Part shown: piece by piece, positions 11,498 through 23,655 of the stretch
Position numbering within the stretch: position 1 is the first letter of the stretch
Layout: the number at the start of each line of letters is the position of its first letter
NCBI GenBank assembly: GCA_956465555.1
Contig: OY101118.1
Coordinates: forward strand, 1,364,001-1,428,000
From: Nitzschia sp. pyKryTriq1
Lineage: Eukaryota > Bacillariophyta > Bacillariophyceae > Bacillariales > Bacillariaceae
Direction: 5' to 3'
Length of the DNA: 64,000 bases
The notes under the pieces: model-generated
The model's database searches: none
Seen by the model: the letters and a program-made list of their open reading frames with translations, nothing else
Told to the model about the DNA's origin: nothing
Program-made: the position numbers and the translations under genes

Positions 11498-13196
11498 ATG
11501 TCACGTGTACGGAAAAAGAAAATCAATACGGTGGTTCAGCAGCCATCATCATCGTCGAAGAAAAAGCAAAAGACCGTCGATCTCGGCTGGAAAGGAAACG
11601 ATGATGAACACATCGACTCCGATGGGGAAGAGGAAGATCACATCCGTGCTGGTGATGGTAAACTGCAAGATGACGATGAAGACGACGTCGAAGAGGAGGA
11701 AGCATTGGACGCCAAACGAGTGAGACTTGCCAGACAGTATCTGCAGAAATTGGAAGGTGGCGACTCGGACGAAGATTCGTCGTCGGACGAAGACAGCGAT
11801 GAAAACCGTGAAAGTGGGCATGGTGACGGGGAATACGATCGAATAGGCCATAAACTCCAGAGAGAACGACTAAAGCGCGAAGGTGCATTGGAACGAGCTG
11901 TGGCGGATAAGGTGGCAACGAGTCTGAACCTGATGCGACAATCTCTTCCCAGTGCAAAGAAAGCTTCTACTGGTGATGATGTCACCGAACAAGCAGAGGA
12001 ATGGATCGATGCTGGCTACACAAAACTGCTTAGGGGTCATGATCTGACACCAACTTGTGTAGCCCTCCAAGGCAGTGGCCAAACTGCCATTTCCGGAAGC
12101 AAGGATCACTCTGTTTTGATGTGGGACGTGGAAAACGAAAAAAGGGCCTTCACTCTTTGCTCTCCATGGAAGAAAAACGACCCAAATTCTACTGTATCAC
12201 GTACCGAAGGAGAGGTATTATCCGTCGCGTGCTCGGACGACGGTCACTATGCTGCAGTTGGCAGAAGAGACGCCACTGTTTCGATCTTCGACATTAGGGC
12301 CGGCAGGAATAACCTTGTGAAAACTTTCACTGGGCACAAGGGTCCTGTGACATGTTTATGTTTCCGCAGTCAGTCATTACAACTATTTTCTGGAAGTGAT
12401 GATCGATGTATACGGTAAGTAGGAGATTGCATGACGGCTGGAAGTCTTTTTGCACTTGAAGCTGATTCCTTGTTCTTTTAGGCACTACAACTTGAATGAA
12501 ATGATGTACCTGGAAACACTCTACGGGCACCAATTTGGTGTCATGGATATCGACTGTCACCGGAAAGAAAGACCCATATCTGTCGGTAGGGATCGTACGG
12601 CGCGGGCTTGGAAACTCTCAGAGGATACTCATCTCATCTTTCGCGGCGGTGCCAAGGTGTCATCAGCGGACTGTGTCAATGTCATTAAGGATGATTGGTA
12701 CTTGACGGGCCACGACGACGGGCATTTAGGATTATGGATGACAGATAAGAAGAAAGCGGTAGCCAGTTTTGACCTTGCTCATGGTGCTGATGGCGTCGTT
12801 GGCCGTGGAATAAGCAGCATCGGATCCTTGAAAGGCTCCGACCTGGCTATCACGGGCTCATGCGATGGCTATCTTCGACTTTGGAAGGCAATGACAGGAT
12901 CTACCTTGGATACTAGGAGCCTTGAGCCTCTCAGCGAGATCCCACTCGTAGGCTACGTGAACTCAATTGCTGTCGGCCCGAAAGCAAGATTCTGTGTTGT
13001 AGCCGTCGGCCAGGAACCCAGACTTGGAAGGTGGAATCGAATAGCCAAAGCTAAAAATCGATTTGGTATCATTTCTTTGCGGAATGACGATGATGGCGAC
13101 GATGAAAGTGATGCTGTCGAGGAAACTCCTGTAGCACATAGCGACTCGGAGGAGGATGCGGCCTCCGCCGCTGATAGTGACGACTCCTCTTCCTAA
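11498..13196 (+). CDS. RRP9: RRP9/U3-55K-like WD40 protein of the U3 snoRNP
   Basis: Two exons, 11498-12414 and 12482-13196; the intron (GTAAGTAGG...TTTTAG) restores Arg in DDRCIR-HYNL. The product is 543 residues. The N-terminus is basic then strongly acidic, followed by a helical Arg/Lys-rich region (QREALKREG-like), as in Rrp9. WD40 blades follow: TPTCVALQGSGQTAISGSKD, SVACSDDGHYAAVGRRDATV, GPVTCLCFRSQSLQLFSGSDD, FGVMDIDCHRKERPISVGRD with TARAWK, and later AITGSCDGYLRLWKA. The RERPISVGRDRTARAWKL blade is diagnostic of U3-55K. Rrp9 binds box B/C of U3 snoRNA in the nucleolus for early 18S rRNA processing. The C-terminus is a Ser/Asp/Glu-rich tail. Confidence 0.9.
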
Positions 13197-13363
13197 AAAA
13201 TAAGCAAACGAATTCAGCACAATTTGTTGTCTATTACTTTACATGCTAGAGCTTGGTGGGAGCGCCAGTCCACAACGCTTCGATAGCATTCGTTGGAGAT
13301 ACAGACTAGCATCATCGGATCTCCAAGTGGTTTGGATAATGGATCCATCTACTTCATAGCACC

Positions 13364-14216
13364 TTACATGTTGAAGGGCATACCGAGGTAGTTGGTGGTG
13401 AAAGGAGCCATGACCTCTCCATCGTAGCTCTTCACAATTCCGCTGAGGACAGGGACGGATCCAGGGATGGTTTGCTCGCACAAGAACCCAAAGATACCCA
13501 ACATAGCCAAACGGCCATTGTTGATCTCAGCAAGGAGGCCACGTGCCTTGGACTCCTCCGACTTATTCTTGGACAATTTGAAGGGGTCGTAATAATTGAA
13601 AGGGACGGGGTGGGGAATACCTTCGGGGCCGCTGACGAAGTCAGGGAAATCACCAGGCTTTCCGCCGGCCATGTAGTGCTTGTGGTTAGGAGTGGAAAGT
13701 TCGCTCCAGAATTCAAGGAAGGCAATGAGCGAGAAGATTTGCCACTTCGCAGACTCACTGACGGTGTCCCACAAGGCAGGAGGGTTCGTCTCGGACGGGA
13801 AGGGAGTTCCATCCATTTGCATAGCCCAAGGGAATTTGATTCCGTTGGCATGCACAATGTAACCAACGAAGGCGAACATAGCAATACGTCCGTGCCTTAG
13901 GTCGATGACAAAGAAAGGACGGTCAGTAAAAAGAAGAGAACATGTCGTCACCAGAGAGTCCAGGTTACCAATGCACTTACTTGATCTCGCTGTGCCGCAA
14001 AAAACCGATGGTCGCTTCATTGCTTGTGCCCCAGAATTCAGCTTCAGCAAGGTTCAAGGGATCGTAGAATCCGACAATTGGGTTAAGCTTCTTTGCCATG
14101 TCCTGGAGGTCAGCCTTAGTCTCTTGAACGGCCACCGAAGCACGAGAAGGCTTTGAAGCGGGTGCAAAAGCAGCGACCGAAGTGGCCAAAGAGATAATTG
14201 CGGCAGCAGTTTTCAT
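13364..14216 (-). CDS. Fucoxanthin-chlorophyll a/c-binding protein (FCP), gene 1
   Basis: Two exons, 14216-13981 and 13895-13364, 255 residues. The intron (GTAAGTGCA...CCTAAG, 85 nt) splits the helix-B motif, and the join gives EIKHGRIAMFAFVGYIV, the canonical chlorophyll-binding E-x-K-H-G-R-x-A-M. The third-helix motif is EINNGRLAMLGIFGFLCEQ. The N-terminus is MKTAAAIISLATSVAAFAP, a diatom bipartite plastid presequence with the AFAP cleavage motif. FCPs are thylakoid antenna proteins binding chlorophyll a, c and fucoxanthin. The loop between helices B and C is long, with SKWQIFSLIAFLEFWSE-type helix C. I do not assign a subfamily. Together with the second FCP gene it brackets a plastid signal peptidase gene. 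Confidence 0.93.
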
Positions 14217-14943
14217 GGTTATTACTGAGATCCTATTGAATATTCAAAATGTGAGCAGAAGATGTACTCGTACTGTAGTCTTGGCGGTCTGTCTAAGGCA
14301 ACAGAAAACAGACAACAGACAGCCGCAACATGTCATTATTTGAGAACAAAATGCGCAAATCCTCCGCTTCAATAGAAAAATGGTCCCCCCTTAATCTGTG
14401 TCTCATGTGAGATACTCCATCATTTTTATGGGGGGTTTCGAGATATCGAGGATACCACAAGTTGAACTGGGTGGATCGGAAGGCCATCTGTCCGGCATGC
14501 GCCCATCGAGCGAGCGAGCCATTGGATCTCGCATCCATCCATAAAAAAATCAAAATTCGCTTCAAATATGACTGCTCACGTGACTCAAACTTGATGGTCC
14601 AACCGCCACCCGGCTTCGGACCGAAAATCCACTCTTTCTTTTGTGGTGACGTTTCCTCTTCGCGGCGACAAAGATGGAGGGACCACGAGCGATAGGCGAG
14701 AGACATGATCTGCCTCTCTTGATCATCGGATTGCCACTTGTTGGCACATGCATGGCAGATGCCAGATGTCGAGCTTCAAACTGCCTTTTCCTTCCACTTT
14801 GTGCCCTCTCTGAAAGTAGAGCCTGAATCATTCTGAATTGATTGGAGTTTGACATAGCCATTTATCCTTTACCCAAACAGTTGCACCATATTTCCATACC
14901 TTACAGTATAGCTGAGTTTCATCCAGTCAATATTTGTGGCAGA
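14217..14943. other. Intergenic between divergent FCP1 and signal peptidase genes
   Basis: Shared upstream region of two plastid-protein genes. No coding frame with family similarity and no repeat tract seen. Probable promoters for both, not resolvable by eye. Confidence 0.4.
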
Positions 14944-15803
14944 ATGGGTAGACACTGCGTCTTTTTTACATGCCTCGCAGTTTCATCTCTGTTGATTGGT
15001 GTGTCGGCATTTCAAAGTTCTTCCCCTCTTCATATCAAAAGTCATTCGATTTCTATCGAGAAGCTACATTCTTCTCCCATCTACAGTAGACATGCTTTGA
15101 GATTAAGAGCTGCTGAGGACCCACTGGAACCCAATACGGAGAAAGATGACAATATCTTAAAGCAGCTAGAACGATGGTTCAAGTCCGAAGAAGGAAGAGA
15201 GGACGTGAAGACTTACTTTGTCAGTCTTGCGATTGCTTTGCTACTTCGATTTACGATCATTGAGCCAAGATTTATCCCGAGCCTTTCCATGTATCCCACT
15301 TTTGAAGTTGGCGATCAACTTGCCGTCGAGAAAGTGACCAAGAGACTCAAACCCTTCTATCGACAGGAAGTCGTTGTTTTTAATCCACCACAGACATTCC
15401 GAGAAATTCTTGTCGATCAATATGGACAGGATGCATCTAGAGCCCGAGAGGCTCTCATTAAACGAATCGTAGCAATTGAGGTACGCAAGTCAAGTAATCG
15501 TAATTTTGTTTTCTTTTGAAACTTCAACACTCACTTTTTCTGCAGGGCGACGAAGTGGAGGTGAAGCGGGGGAAGCTGTACGTAAATGGTGATAAGCAAG
15601 ACGAGCCTTACACCGCTGAGGACGCAGCCTATGAATTTGGCCCAGTTACGGTACCACCCGGAACGGTTCTAGTACTTGGCGACAACAGAAACCACAGCCT
15701 CGACGGTCACATCTGGGGCTTTCTTCCAACACAAAATGTGATCGGAAGAGCCGTTTTTGTGTATTGGCCACCGTGGCGACTAGGCAATGAGGGAATGTAC
15801 TAG
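14944..15803 (+). CDS. Plastid type I signal peptidase (thylakoidal processing peptidase-like)
   Basis: Two exons, 14944-15480 and 15546-15803, 264 residues; intron GTACGCAAG...TTCTGCAG joins IVAIE-GDEVEV, a conserved box of S26 signal peptidases. I start at the ATG at 14944 rather than the in-frame ATG at 14842, because it puts a signal peptide ending GVSAFQS (ASAF-type plastid motif) at the N-terminus. A single membrane helix (about residues 93-107) precedes the catalytic Ser at about 115 in SLSMYPT; the general-base Lys is at about 173 in LIKRIVAIEGDEV; GDNRNHSLDGHIWG is the C-terminal box E. Such enzymes remove lumen-targeting or membrane signals from thylakoid proteins. Its place between two FCP genes is suggestive but may be chance. 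Confidence 0.9.
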
Positions 15804-16296
15804 AATGTCATTATGCTAGAGAGTAGATCTTGTTACTCGATTGCTTATTCCTACATACGGCAGGTTGAAGTTGAAGCAGATGCACCCAGGATTTTCTATC
15901 GAAGGTGTCTTGACAACCTCTCAGCAGTTGCTTAGAAGAGGCGGCCAAATAGTGAGGGAAAAGCAATTCGTGCCGGCACCTAGCTGCTATTTCGCAATGA
16001 TATGAAGATCAATGGCCGTTCGAAGAGGAAAGAATCCTTTCCGCCTACTGTACACGTTGTCACGCGCACGTGTGACGGCGGTGAGGTACGAAGTATTCGG
16101 ATGCTACAATTATTGGTTTGCCTAAAAACGAGTATTGGAAAAAGACAACTGGGAAATCTATGGCGTCTCTATCCTGCTGCTTACAAATCGAAACACGTCT
16201 CCACCATCCTCTCGTACGTTTGCACATCGAGTGAAATGGGACTCTTTCTCGTCAGTACTACTACTAAAACGGTATTAGTAAACGAAAAGGGGCTTC
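15804..16296. other. Intergenic between convergent signal peptidase and FCP2
   Basis: Contains the 3' ends of both genes (CTAGAGAG-type sequence just after the peptidase stop). No gene or structured repeat recognised. Confidence 0.4.
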
Positions 16297-16917
16297 TTAA
16301 AAGGCACCTTGGCCGTCTCCGAAGGGGGAGATGTGTCCAGCGGCGTATTGTTCGTACATGGTTTGTCCAGTGATGCATTCCGAAACCATGTTACCCAAAA
16401 TACCCATCATAGCGGCACGTCCGTTGTTGATTTCGGCGTTCAACTTGCGGGCCTTTTCTTCGGGGTTGAGGTTCTCTCCGAACCAACCAACTCCGTAGTC
16501 TCCGTCGTACTTGGAAGCAGGCATCCAGGCAAGCTCGACAAGGGCGAAGAAGAAAAGGATTTGAAGAAGTCCGGCGTTGGGGATGGCACGGATTCCATCA
16601 ACTCCAGTGGGGACATCGGAGAACTTCAAGTTTTGCGAAGGGGAAAGGTATCCATCGAAGGTGATGTGGTTGTTGTGGACGATGACACCGACAACGGCAG
16701 CCATGGCAACACGTCCGTGCTTGCGCTCGACAGCTCGGCGACGCTCGAAGGACTCGGGTTCAGTCTCGAGCCATCCAAGGGGATCGTAGACACCAAGAGG
16801 GGCGGTGATACCGATCTCAAGCTCGTTGACGTTCAAGGCAGTGGTGGCCTTTCCCTGTTGGGCAGGGGCGAAAGCGGCGGCGGATCCGGCAAGGAGGGTG
16901 GCGATAGCGAGCTTCAT
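16297..16917 (-). CDS. Fucoxanthin-chlorophyll a/c-binding protein (FCP), gene 2
   Basis: Single exon, 206 residues, starting at the ATG at 16917 (the frame is open further upstream, but the signal peptide MKLAIATLLAGSAAAFAP fixes the start and supplies the plastid AFAP motif). Helix B reads ERKHGRVAMAAVVGVIVHNN and helix C' reads EINNGRAAMMGILGNMVSE; helix-C region ILFFFALVELAW. The length is typical for an FCP. Codon use is strongly biased toward C-ending codons compared with neighbours, as expected for an abundant antenna protein; this bias also creates a 215-residue open antisense frame. The AT-rich leader has TATATAAA at 16937-16944. Confidence 0.94.
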   Translation of the reverse strand: MKLAIATLLAGSAAAFAPAQQGKATTALNVNELEIGITAPLGVYDPLGWLETEPESFERRRAVERKHGRVAMAAVVGVIVHNNHITFDGYLSPSQNLKFSDVPTGVDGIRAIPNAGLLQILFFFALVELAWMPASKYDGDYGVGWFGENLNPEEKARKLNAEINNGRAAMMGILGNMVSECITGQTMYEQYAAGHISPFGDGQGAF

Positions 16918-17590
16918 GTTGTCTGTCTGCACAAAATATATAAAAAAGTAAGTTAGTCGTTTGTCATGCATGGCTCTGGCGAAACGTCATCCAGCCAACC
17001 GGAACTTCAACCCGTCTTGATCGTGACCCCAAAATCAACCACCAGCCACACAGCTCGTCAACTGAGGCCAATCCACACGATCAACGAGGTCTTTCATTTC
17101 GAGCCCAAACAGCAATCTCAAGTCACCATGGTCGTTCCGTACCTTTCGTTTAGCAGTAGAAATGTGAGAAACGCGGAACCCTCCTGCAACAACAGGCGGC
17201 GACGCAGGCCATCGGAAGTCCACGGGTTTCTTCGTCGTCGATTATTATTGAAGGTCGGTTTGCGTATGAAACACAAAGATCGCCGAGATCGTCACTTCAA
17301 TTTTCAACGGACTCATTCGAATCAATTTCAGAAGTGACAGACAGACGGAAAAACGACTTCTTCGACTTTATCTGCGCGCCAGCAGTGCCCGGTTGCACGC
17401 CCGTCGCCCTTTCAAACTTCCCGCCACGAAATGCTGGACGACCATGGAGAGCAAAAGCTACTGTAGGAGCAATGCCTCTACACAAAAACTTGCATTGTGC
17501 CGAGCGTCTGAATTTGTCCAAGAGTGTCCCTATCATTGTCAAAGCAACTTGTATTCCCATTCCATTTTCGTTGAACACTACGGCGATGCC
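16918..17590. other. Intergenic between divergent FCP2 and RTEL1
   Basis: Promoter-containing region. The RTEL1 frame remains open upstream to 17393, so the helicase could start earlier than I annotate. No other gene seen. Confidence 0.4.
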
Positions 17591-20500
17591 ATGAAAGCCG
17601 TCAAGTCGAACAACCGACGCACGTCGGCGCCGTTCGCCGGCGCCGCAGCGATGGTTTCGTCGGGCCAAGATCACAGACGCCAAAGTCAGGCCAAGGCTCC
17701 ACCCATCTCACCACCGACTACGGTGGAGTTGCGCGGCGTTCCAATCCACTTTCCCTTCCAGCCGTACGCTTGTCAAAAAGACTACATGGAGTCAGTCTTG
17801 GATGCCTTGTTTCGGTCCGAAAACGCTTTGCTGGAATCTCCCACAGGAACCGGAAAGACACTTTGTTTGCTGTGCGCCACTTTGGCTTGGCAGCGCGAGG
17901 AGGCGAGGAAACTCTTTCAAACGCCTGCTAATACTCGCACCGAAATGGCAATACCTGGCAAACCAACGGCCTCTCGTCGGGTCCCCACCATCATTTACGC
18001 CTCCCGAACCCACTCACAATTGTCACAGGTTGTTCGCGAGCTCAGGTGAGTTTCTCCAGCTGTGCACTTGATCGAAAAATGTCGCCTTGCTGTCCCGTAC
18101 AGTACAAGTATGGTACTCGTATATACTATTCTCACGCTTGTTCCCACAAGAAACACACGGTATCGCCCTAAGCACGCCGTACTCGGTTCCCGAGAGCAGA
18201 TGTGTGTCAATCCCAAAGTGAAACATGCGGGCTCGACGGGGGCCGACATTAACCACGAATGCAACCGACTCGGACAGGAACGAAAATGCCAGTTCAGAAA
18301 CAAACTAGAGGGCTTTACAGCTCCCAACAATGAAACATCCCAGACTGGAACCCAACCAGTACGAGACATGGAAGATTTAGTCTCAATGGGTCAAACGCAC
18401 CGAGTGTGCCCCTTTTACTATACACGAAGTCTCGTCGAAGATGCCGAACTGATATTGGTACCCTATAACTACCTCTTTGACAAGGACTCGAGAACGTCCA
18501 CGTTGGCAGATGTCCCGTGGAAGAATGCTGTGGTGATTTTTGACGAAGCTCATAACTTGGAATCCTTTGCGAGTGAGTCCGCCTCCTTTGATCTCACCAC
18601 GACAGACATAGGCGGATGCATCGGGGAGATTCAACGAGCCGTCAACTATGTTCAAACATTTGGATCGACAGAAGACGGAGGCGGTAAGGTACGGCCCGAA
18701 AACATTGCCAAGCTAAAAGTGATATTTATGAAGTTGGAAGAGTACATCATGAATACACTTAGCTCGCAAACAATGTCGTACAAGGGAGAATTCATGATGG
18801 AACTCTTCCAAAAGGGTGCTGGTATCAACCATGCCAACCATGAACTCTTTATTGCGGAAGTTCGCAAATTGACGGATATCTTTTTACAATTAGGAGGCTC
18901 ATCGGGTGGAAAGGGTGGGGGTGGGGGTGGTGCGCCACGACTAGAGTACTTTGTACAGTGCGTCAAACGGGTTTTCGGGGAACCTACCGAAGCACGATGC
19001 TATGCCAAGGCACAGTCGTATCGTGTTCACATCACACAGAAACAGGCGCAGCCCTCATCAGGAAGCAACAACAATAAAAACAACAGCAACAGCAATCGAT
19101 TGGTAGGCCGGACTGTATCCTACTGGTGTTTTGCTCCTTCCGAAGCTATGCGCGAATTGGCAAATCTAGAAGTCAGGAGCATTTTGGTCACTTCGGGAAC
19201 GCTCAGTCCACTAGAAAGTTATGCACTCGAATTGGACCTACCATTTCCGCATCGCCTTGAAAATCCCCACATCATTCCTGAAGATCAGATCCATGTCCGA
19301 GTGGTCGGCAAGGGTGTGAGCAACAAATTATTGAGTAGTTCATACGAAAACCGACAAAACGACGAGTACTATACGGAACTGGGCAATACTCTCATCAGTC
19401 TTGGAAAGATCATTCCGGGGGGTATGCTTATCTTCTTTCCAAGTTATGGTGTCATGGAGACGTGCTTGGAAAAATGGGGTGGACCTGCGACCAGTAGTAG
19501 TTCTCGATCCCAGGGTAATGGCTCAAGCAGCTTTTTTTCAGCTCGCAAAAAGCGACCGACTGGATCCGCGCGATATTCGTTTCCTTTCGCACCGCATACC
19601 TTTAGCTCTTCCAAAGAGCCAATGAATCCCTGGAAGCGCTTACTCGGTGTGAAGGCTGTGGTAGTGGAACCCAGGTCAACGACTGACTTGCCCGATGCCA
19701 TCAACGAATTTCACAAATACCTTAACATGCCCAAGTCGAAGGGTGTCGCATTATTTGGTGTCTGCAGAGGCAAGATCAGTGAAGGTATTGACTTTGCACA
19801 CGATATGTGCCGAGCTGTCGTCATCACGGGATTGCCATTTGCACCCTCATTTGATCCCAAGGTCAAAATGAAGCGTGAATTCCTAGATCAAAATCGATCG
19901 GCTCAGAATCAAAAGGTTTCGACGGAGGGTGGGTTCGGTTCTGCTTCCAAGACGCTTTGCCTCTCTGGCCACGAGTGGTACACACAACAGGCTCACCGAG
20001 CTGTCAATCAAGCGATTGGTCGGGTTATCCGGAACAAGAACGACTATGGTGCCGTGTTGTTGCTAGACAATCGTTTCAGCCTTTCTGGAAACCAAGAGGG
20101 CTTGAGCAAATGGGTCCGACCTCATATTTTGCCTGACGAGGGCATGGGACGCACTATTGGAGCATTGAGCCGATTTTACAAGGAAGCTGCCCGAAAGGCA
20201 GAAGAGCGCGAACACACTGCCCCTGAACCTTCATCCAATCCGGTTTCTGTGATTTTAAAATACGAAGAAGAAGGCAAGGAGAACCACAAGAATGTGGACG
20301 ATGACAATGACGACGACAAGGACGTTACCAAGATTGCTTACATTGAAAGTGCTACTGACCAATCGAGCGCTGGCGGAGCAACGACCGAGAATGATGGTAC
20401 GAGCTTCATTCGCCCGGATCGTATAATCGGAAGGGTGGAATTGAAGGATGAATCAAGCGGGAATGTATTACCAAACAATTTCGTTGACCCAACACTATCC

Positions 20501-21932
20501 CGTGCTATGCCTCTAGATTCGTCGAGGCCGTCTCTTCCAGCAAGACCAGTCTCAACGAAGTCAAAAGAGGTGCAATCAGACAAAAAGGTTGCCCACCCAG
20601 CGAAACAGGATGAAAAGCCACAGCTCACCCCCGCGCAGAGATTTTTCCAAATCGTATTGGAAAGAATGACACCAGAAGAACAGTCCAAGATGAAGCATGC
20701 AGCTGTTGCAATGAAGCCTCTGAAAGGAGGTAAAGGGGAAGTGGGCCCAAAATTTATACCAGCTGCGCGTGAAATGATCAATATCATTTTATCTTACGAC
20801 AAATTTGAGGGGAAAAATAGGGAAGACAAGCCTGAAATGATTACTCTTCTTCTCCAGCTTGTCCCGAAAACCTATGTTCTTCATGTTCAAGCTCTTACAA
20901 TCAGCGTGCTTTTTGACAGGTCAATCTTTGCAAAAGATGTGCGAGAGAGAATAGAGCGTGACGAGCATCTCAGGTTCAGATCGCAGCTGAAAACTTTGCT
21001 GCTGAACGTCTGGTTCAAGGCTGCAGGTGGCGATTATTTGTCCCCTCAAGATTACCTTTCGGAACTTGAGAGAATAATTTCGCCATTTTTCATCTCAAAT
21101 ATTCTTAAATCGAAACAAAAGATTGTTCACGACTTTTTGGAGCTTGTACCTTCCGAAATCAATGGGATCACCAATGCCTTGTTCGAGCAACTCGAAGCTT
21201 CTACGAGGATAGCGAAATTGAGAGCGAAAGAGAAGGCCTCGATGGGCGAAGCCAGCTACCAAGCATCCAGATTTCGGTCGTTCTCTGTCAAAGCGGAACC
21301 GCCAGCTTCTGATTGTGTCTCACAGGGCTTGTCTACCAGCGAAACCGGTCCCAATGACGACATTTACCAGTCTTCCATGAAAACCGAGGAGACCAAAGGA
21401 AAAAGGGCAAATCCTTACATGAAGCGAGCACCGAGCACTGAGAGACCATCCAAGGCTGCCAAGGCTACTGGTGTAGCTCCTGCAGACCAGGATGTCAAAC
21501 CAAAGCACGGCCTTCTTTCCTCGCTTATGGGAAATGAAAAATCTAAGAGCACACCGAATGATCTGGAGGACCCAGTGAGAAAGGCGTTGAATGATCTAGA
21601 GTCAGATGTCTTCACTGGAAGCAACAGCAGGACCACAAAGGCGATCGAGTCTAATGCGCCCAAGGATTGGCAATGCGAGCTATGTGCGACTCAATGCGAA
21701 AAGGTCAGTTTACTGTCGAACGCACAGTATTTGAGTGCAATATTTATGTCTTCTGCCCGCTTATCCATTTTCGTTGCAGCCCATCATCGCCCCATGTAAC
21801 CACGTTGCTTGTAAGACTTGTTGGATGCTTTGGTTGAAAAAGAGTCTAACGTGTCCTATCTGCCGAACGGCGACCTCCTTGTCGTCATTGGCTCTCGTGG
21901 TTTTCAAACAAAAGGGCGGCCCTATCATCTGA
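17591..21932 (+). CDS. RTEL1: RTEL1-like DNA helicase with harmonin-like repeats and RING
   Basis: Three exons, 17591-18045, 18151-21703 and 21780-21932, 1386 residues. Order: [18 protein letters not shown] (Q-motif region), Walker [15 protein letters not shown] (about 82-95), the join [13 protein letters not shown] across intron 1, four Fe-S Cys (MCVN, HEC, RKC, RVCPFY), DEAH box [11 protein letters not shown], and C-terminal motifs [15 protein letters not shown] and [16 protein letters not shown]. These match RTEL1 rather than XPD or FANCJ. RTEL1 unwinds T-loops, D-loops and G-quadruplexes to protect telomeres and restrain recombination. Two helical harmonin-like regions follow (about 20630-20900 and 20950-21200), and the third exon completes a RING-type zinc site ([24 protein letters not shown]), as in vertebrate RTEL1. 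I see no clear PCNA-binding box. An in-frame ATG at 17393 could extend the start. Confidence 0.92.
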
Positions 21933-22136
21933 CACCATGTGATAACAGCAACTACTAGTAGAGAGGACGAGTAAGCTATCGATACGTAGAAGGAGTAGTT
22001 TTATTGTTTCTATACATACACGTGCGTAGCATGCGGCACGTTTTTAGCGCGATGGTTATATACAAGCACAAACAATAGCGAAATAATAGCGGTTGGAGGC
22101 GAGCTCCAGGTTTCCTTGAAAACAATGATGATTGCT

Positions 22137-22914
22137 CTAAGCCGACAAGCAGCTTTCGCGTTCAATGACGAGAGCCAGGAGATCAAGCCGTCCCGTCGCC
22201 TCTTTCCTTGGTTGCAAAACTTGAGCCTTAGGTAACATCATTGGCTGAGCCTTGAATGTGACCCAAGTCTGGGTGACACACTGTGGAGAAGATACCAGCT
22301 CCGAGGCCCCCGAGCCCTTCTGGGCGATGGGCTGGAAGTACGTAGCACGGTACCTTGGGGACGTCGGCGAGAAGGACCGAAAGCTTGGGCTTCCAGAGCC
22401 GCTGCTTGCTGAAGAATCACTCGCTTCACTTGGAGTTCTTGATACCCGTCGTCGAGATGCCGATGTTGACTTTCGGAGCTCGGACAAAAGATCAGGCTGA
22501 TCACGCAAGAACGAAGGATGGGCATACATATCGGTGTCAGGTCCCCGGCGCACCTTTGTGAACCCATACTGTACCGGTAGTCCAAGAAGGGGGATAGTTA
22601 GCTTCTTCCAAATAAATAAGATACCTTTTCAGAAACATTTTTGTTCTTACCAAGTTCAAGTTTCGCTGGAAGGAGCTGAATTTCTTGGTGCGGAAGTACT
22701 TGGGCAGAACTGTTCCAGCAAACTCATCAACATCAGTGATGCGGAAAGCTTTTCCTGATCCCGACCAGGACACAACAAATACCTCATCTGGTTTACTGAC
22801 TGCTAGCTTCGCCTCGCTTTCAAGCATTTCATAGAGACGTCTAGGGAACTGCTGAGGCACTCCCCTCTTGCCTGTTCGAGGGTAATTAAGAGTCGACATG
22901 TTACTCATGTTCAA
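22137..22914 (-). CDS. Heat-shock-factor-type transcription factor
   Basis: Two exons, 22914-22651 and 22568-22137, 231 residues. The DNA-binding domain fills the first two-thirds: FPRRLYEMLESE, VSWSGSGKAFRITD, FAGTVLPKYFRTKKFSSFQRNLNL and, after the intron, YGFTKVRRG, together the HSF wing-helix signature (RQLNxYGF in animals). The intron (GTAAGAACA...GTACAG, 82 nt) falls in a typical place, and its 3' splice site lies inside a TACCGGTAC palindrome. The remainder is Ser/Arg-rich then Pro-rich with no clear coiled-coil oligomerisation domain, so this is a short HSF. Diatoms have large HSF families; targets cannot be inferred. Confidence 0.9.
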
Positions 22915-23614
22915 AAATTTGCAGTGGGTGTCAGGATATGAAAACGTTAGAACGTTGTCAAAACAAAGTCAACTATTTCAAATTGTGTGCTTCCGAGGCG
23001 ATCGAAATTATTTGCGGTCTCTGGTGATCGGCCGATAGGTCCAATTAGTGCGTAATTGACTTCGAATTCAATTGCAGATAGAACGCTTTCTTGTTTGCGT
23101 TGGTATTGGACCTATCTCATCGGATGATGTCAACGAAATTGAGGCTGAGATGAGTTGAGCCACAAAACTGTCGCTCCATCCAATCAAGATGTTGCAAACT
23201 GAAGGCGGGTGTCAGAACGAAAAGGCATGCTACTGAGGTATGAAAAGTACGTCATTTTAATTCTGGCTTCTACCAATCGAAGTCGAAGAATGGTATGGAA
23301 CATTAAATAAACTTAGAATTTTGATGTTTGAGGGCAATAAAATAAGTTTCGCATCTATTATGGCAATTCTTCATTTTTTAATACTTAAAAATAAGCCCAA
23401 GGCATTTCCTACTTCTACATGTTTCAGTGCAGCGTACGTGCGTCATGACCACGTGTACCCGAATGATGTCAACCAACATCCCCTGGAACATCAACGAAAT
23501 TGAGCGATGACTACTGGCTGACGGCTGACTGCCTCTCTACTCTTCTCTGTCTCTACAGTACTCCGCTACTACTAGTAGAGTAGAGAGTAGTAGTAGCTAG
23601 TAGAGACTACTCAG

Positions 23615-23655
<41 letters not shown>

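Noticed and set aside
16309-16956. 215-codon plus-strand ORF opposite FCP2
   Set aside because: Antisense shadow caused by strong codon bias of the FCP gene; no family features.
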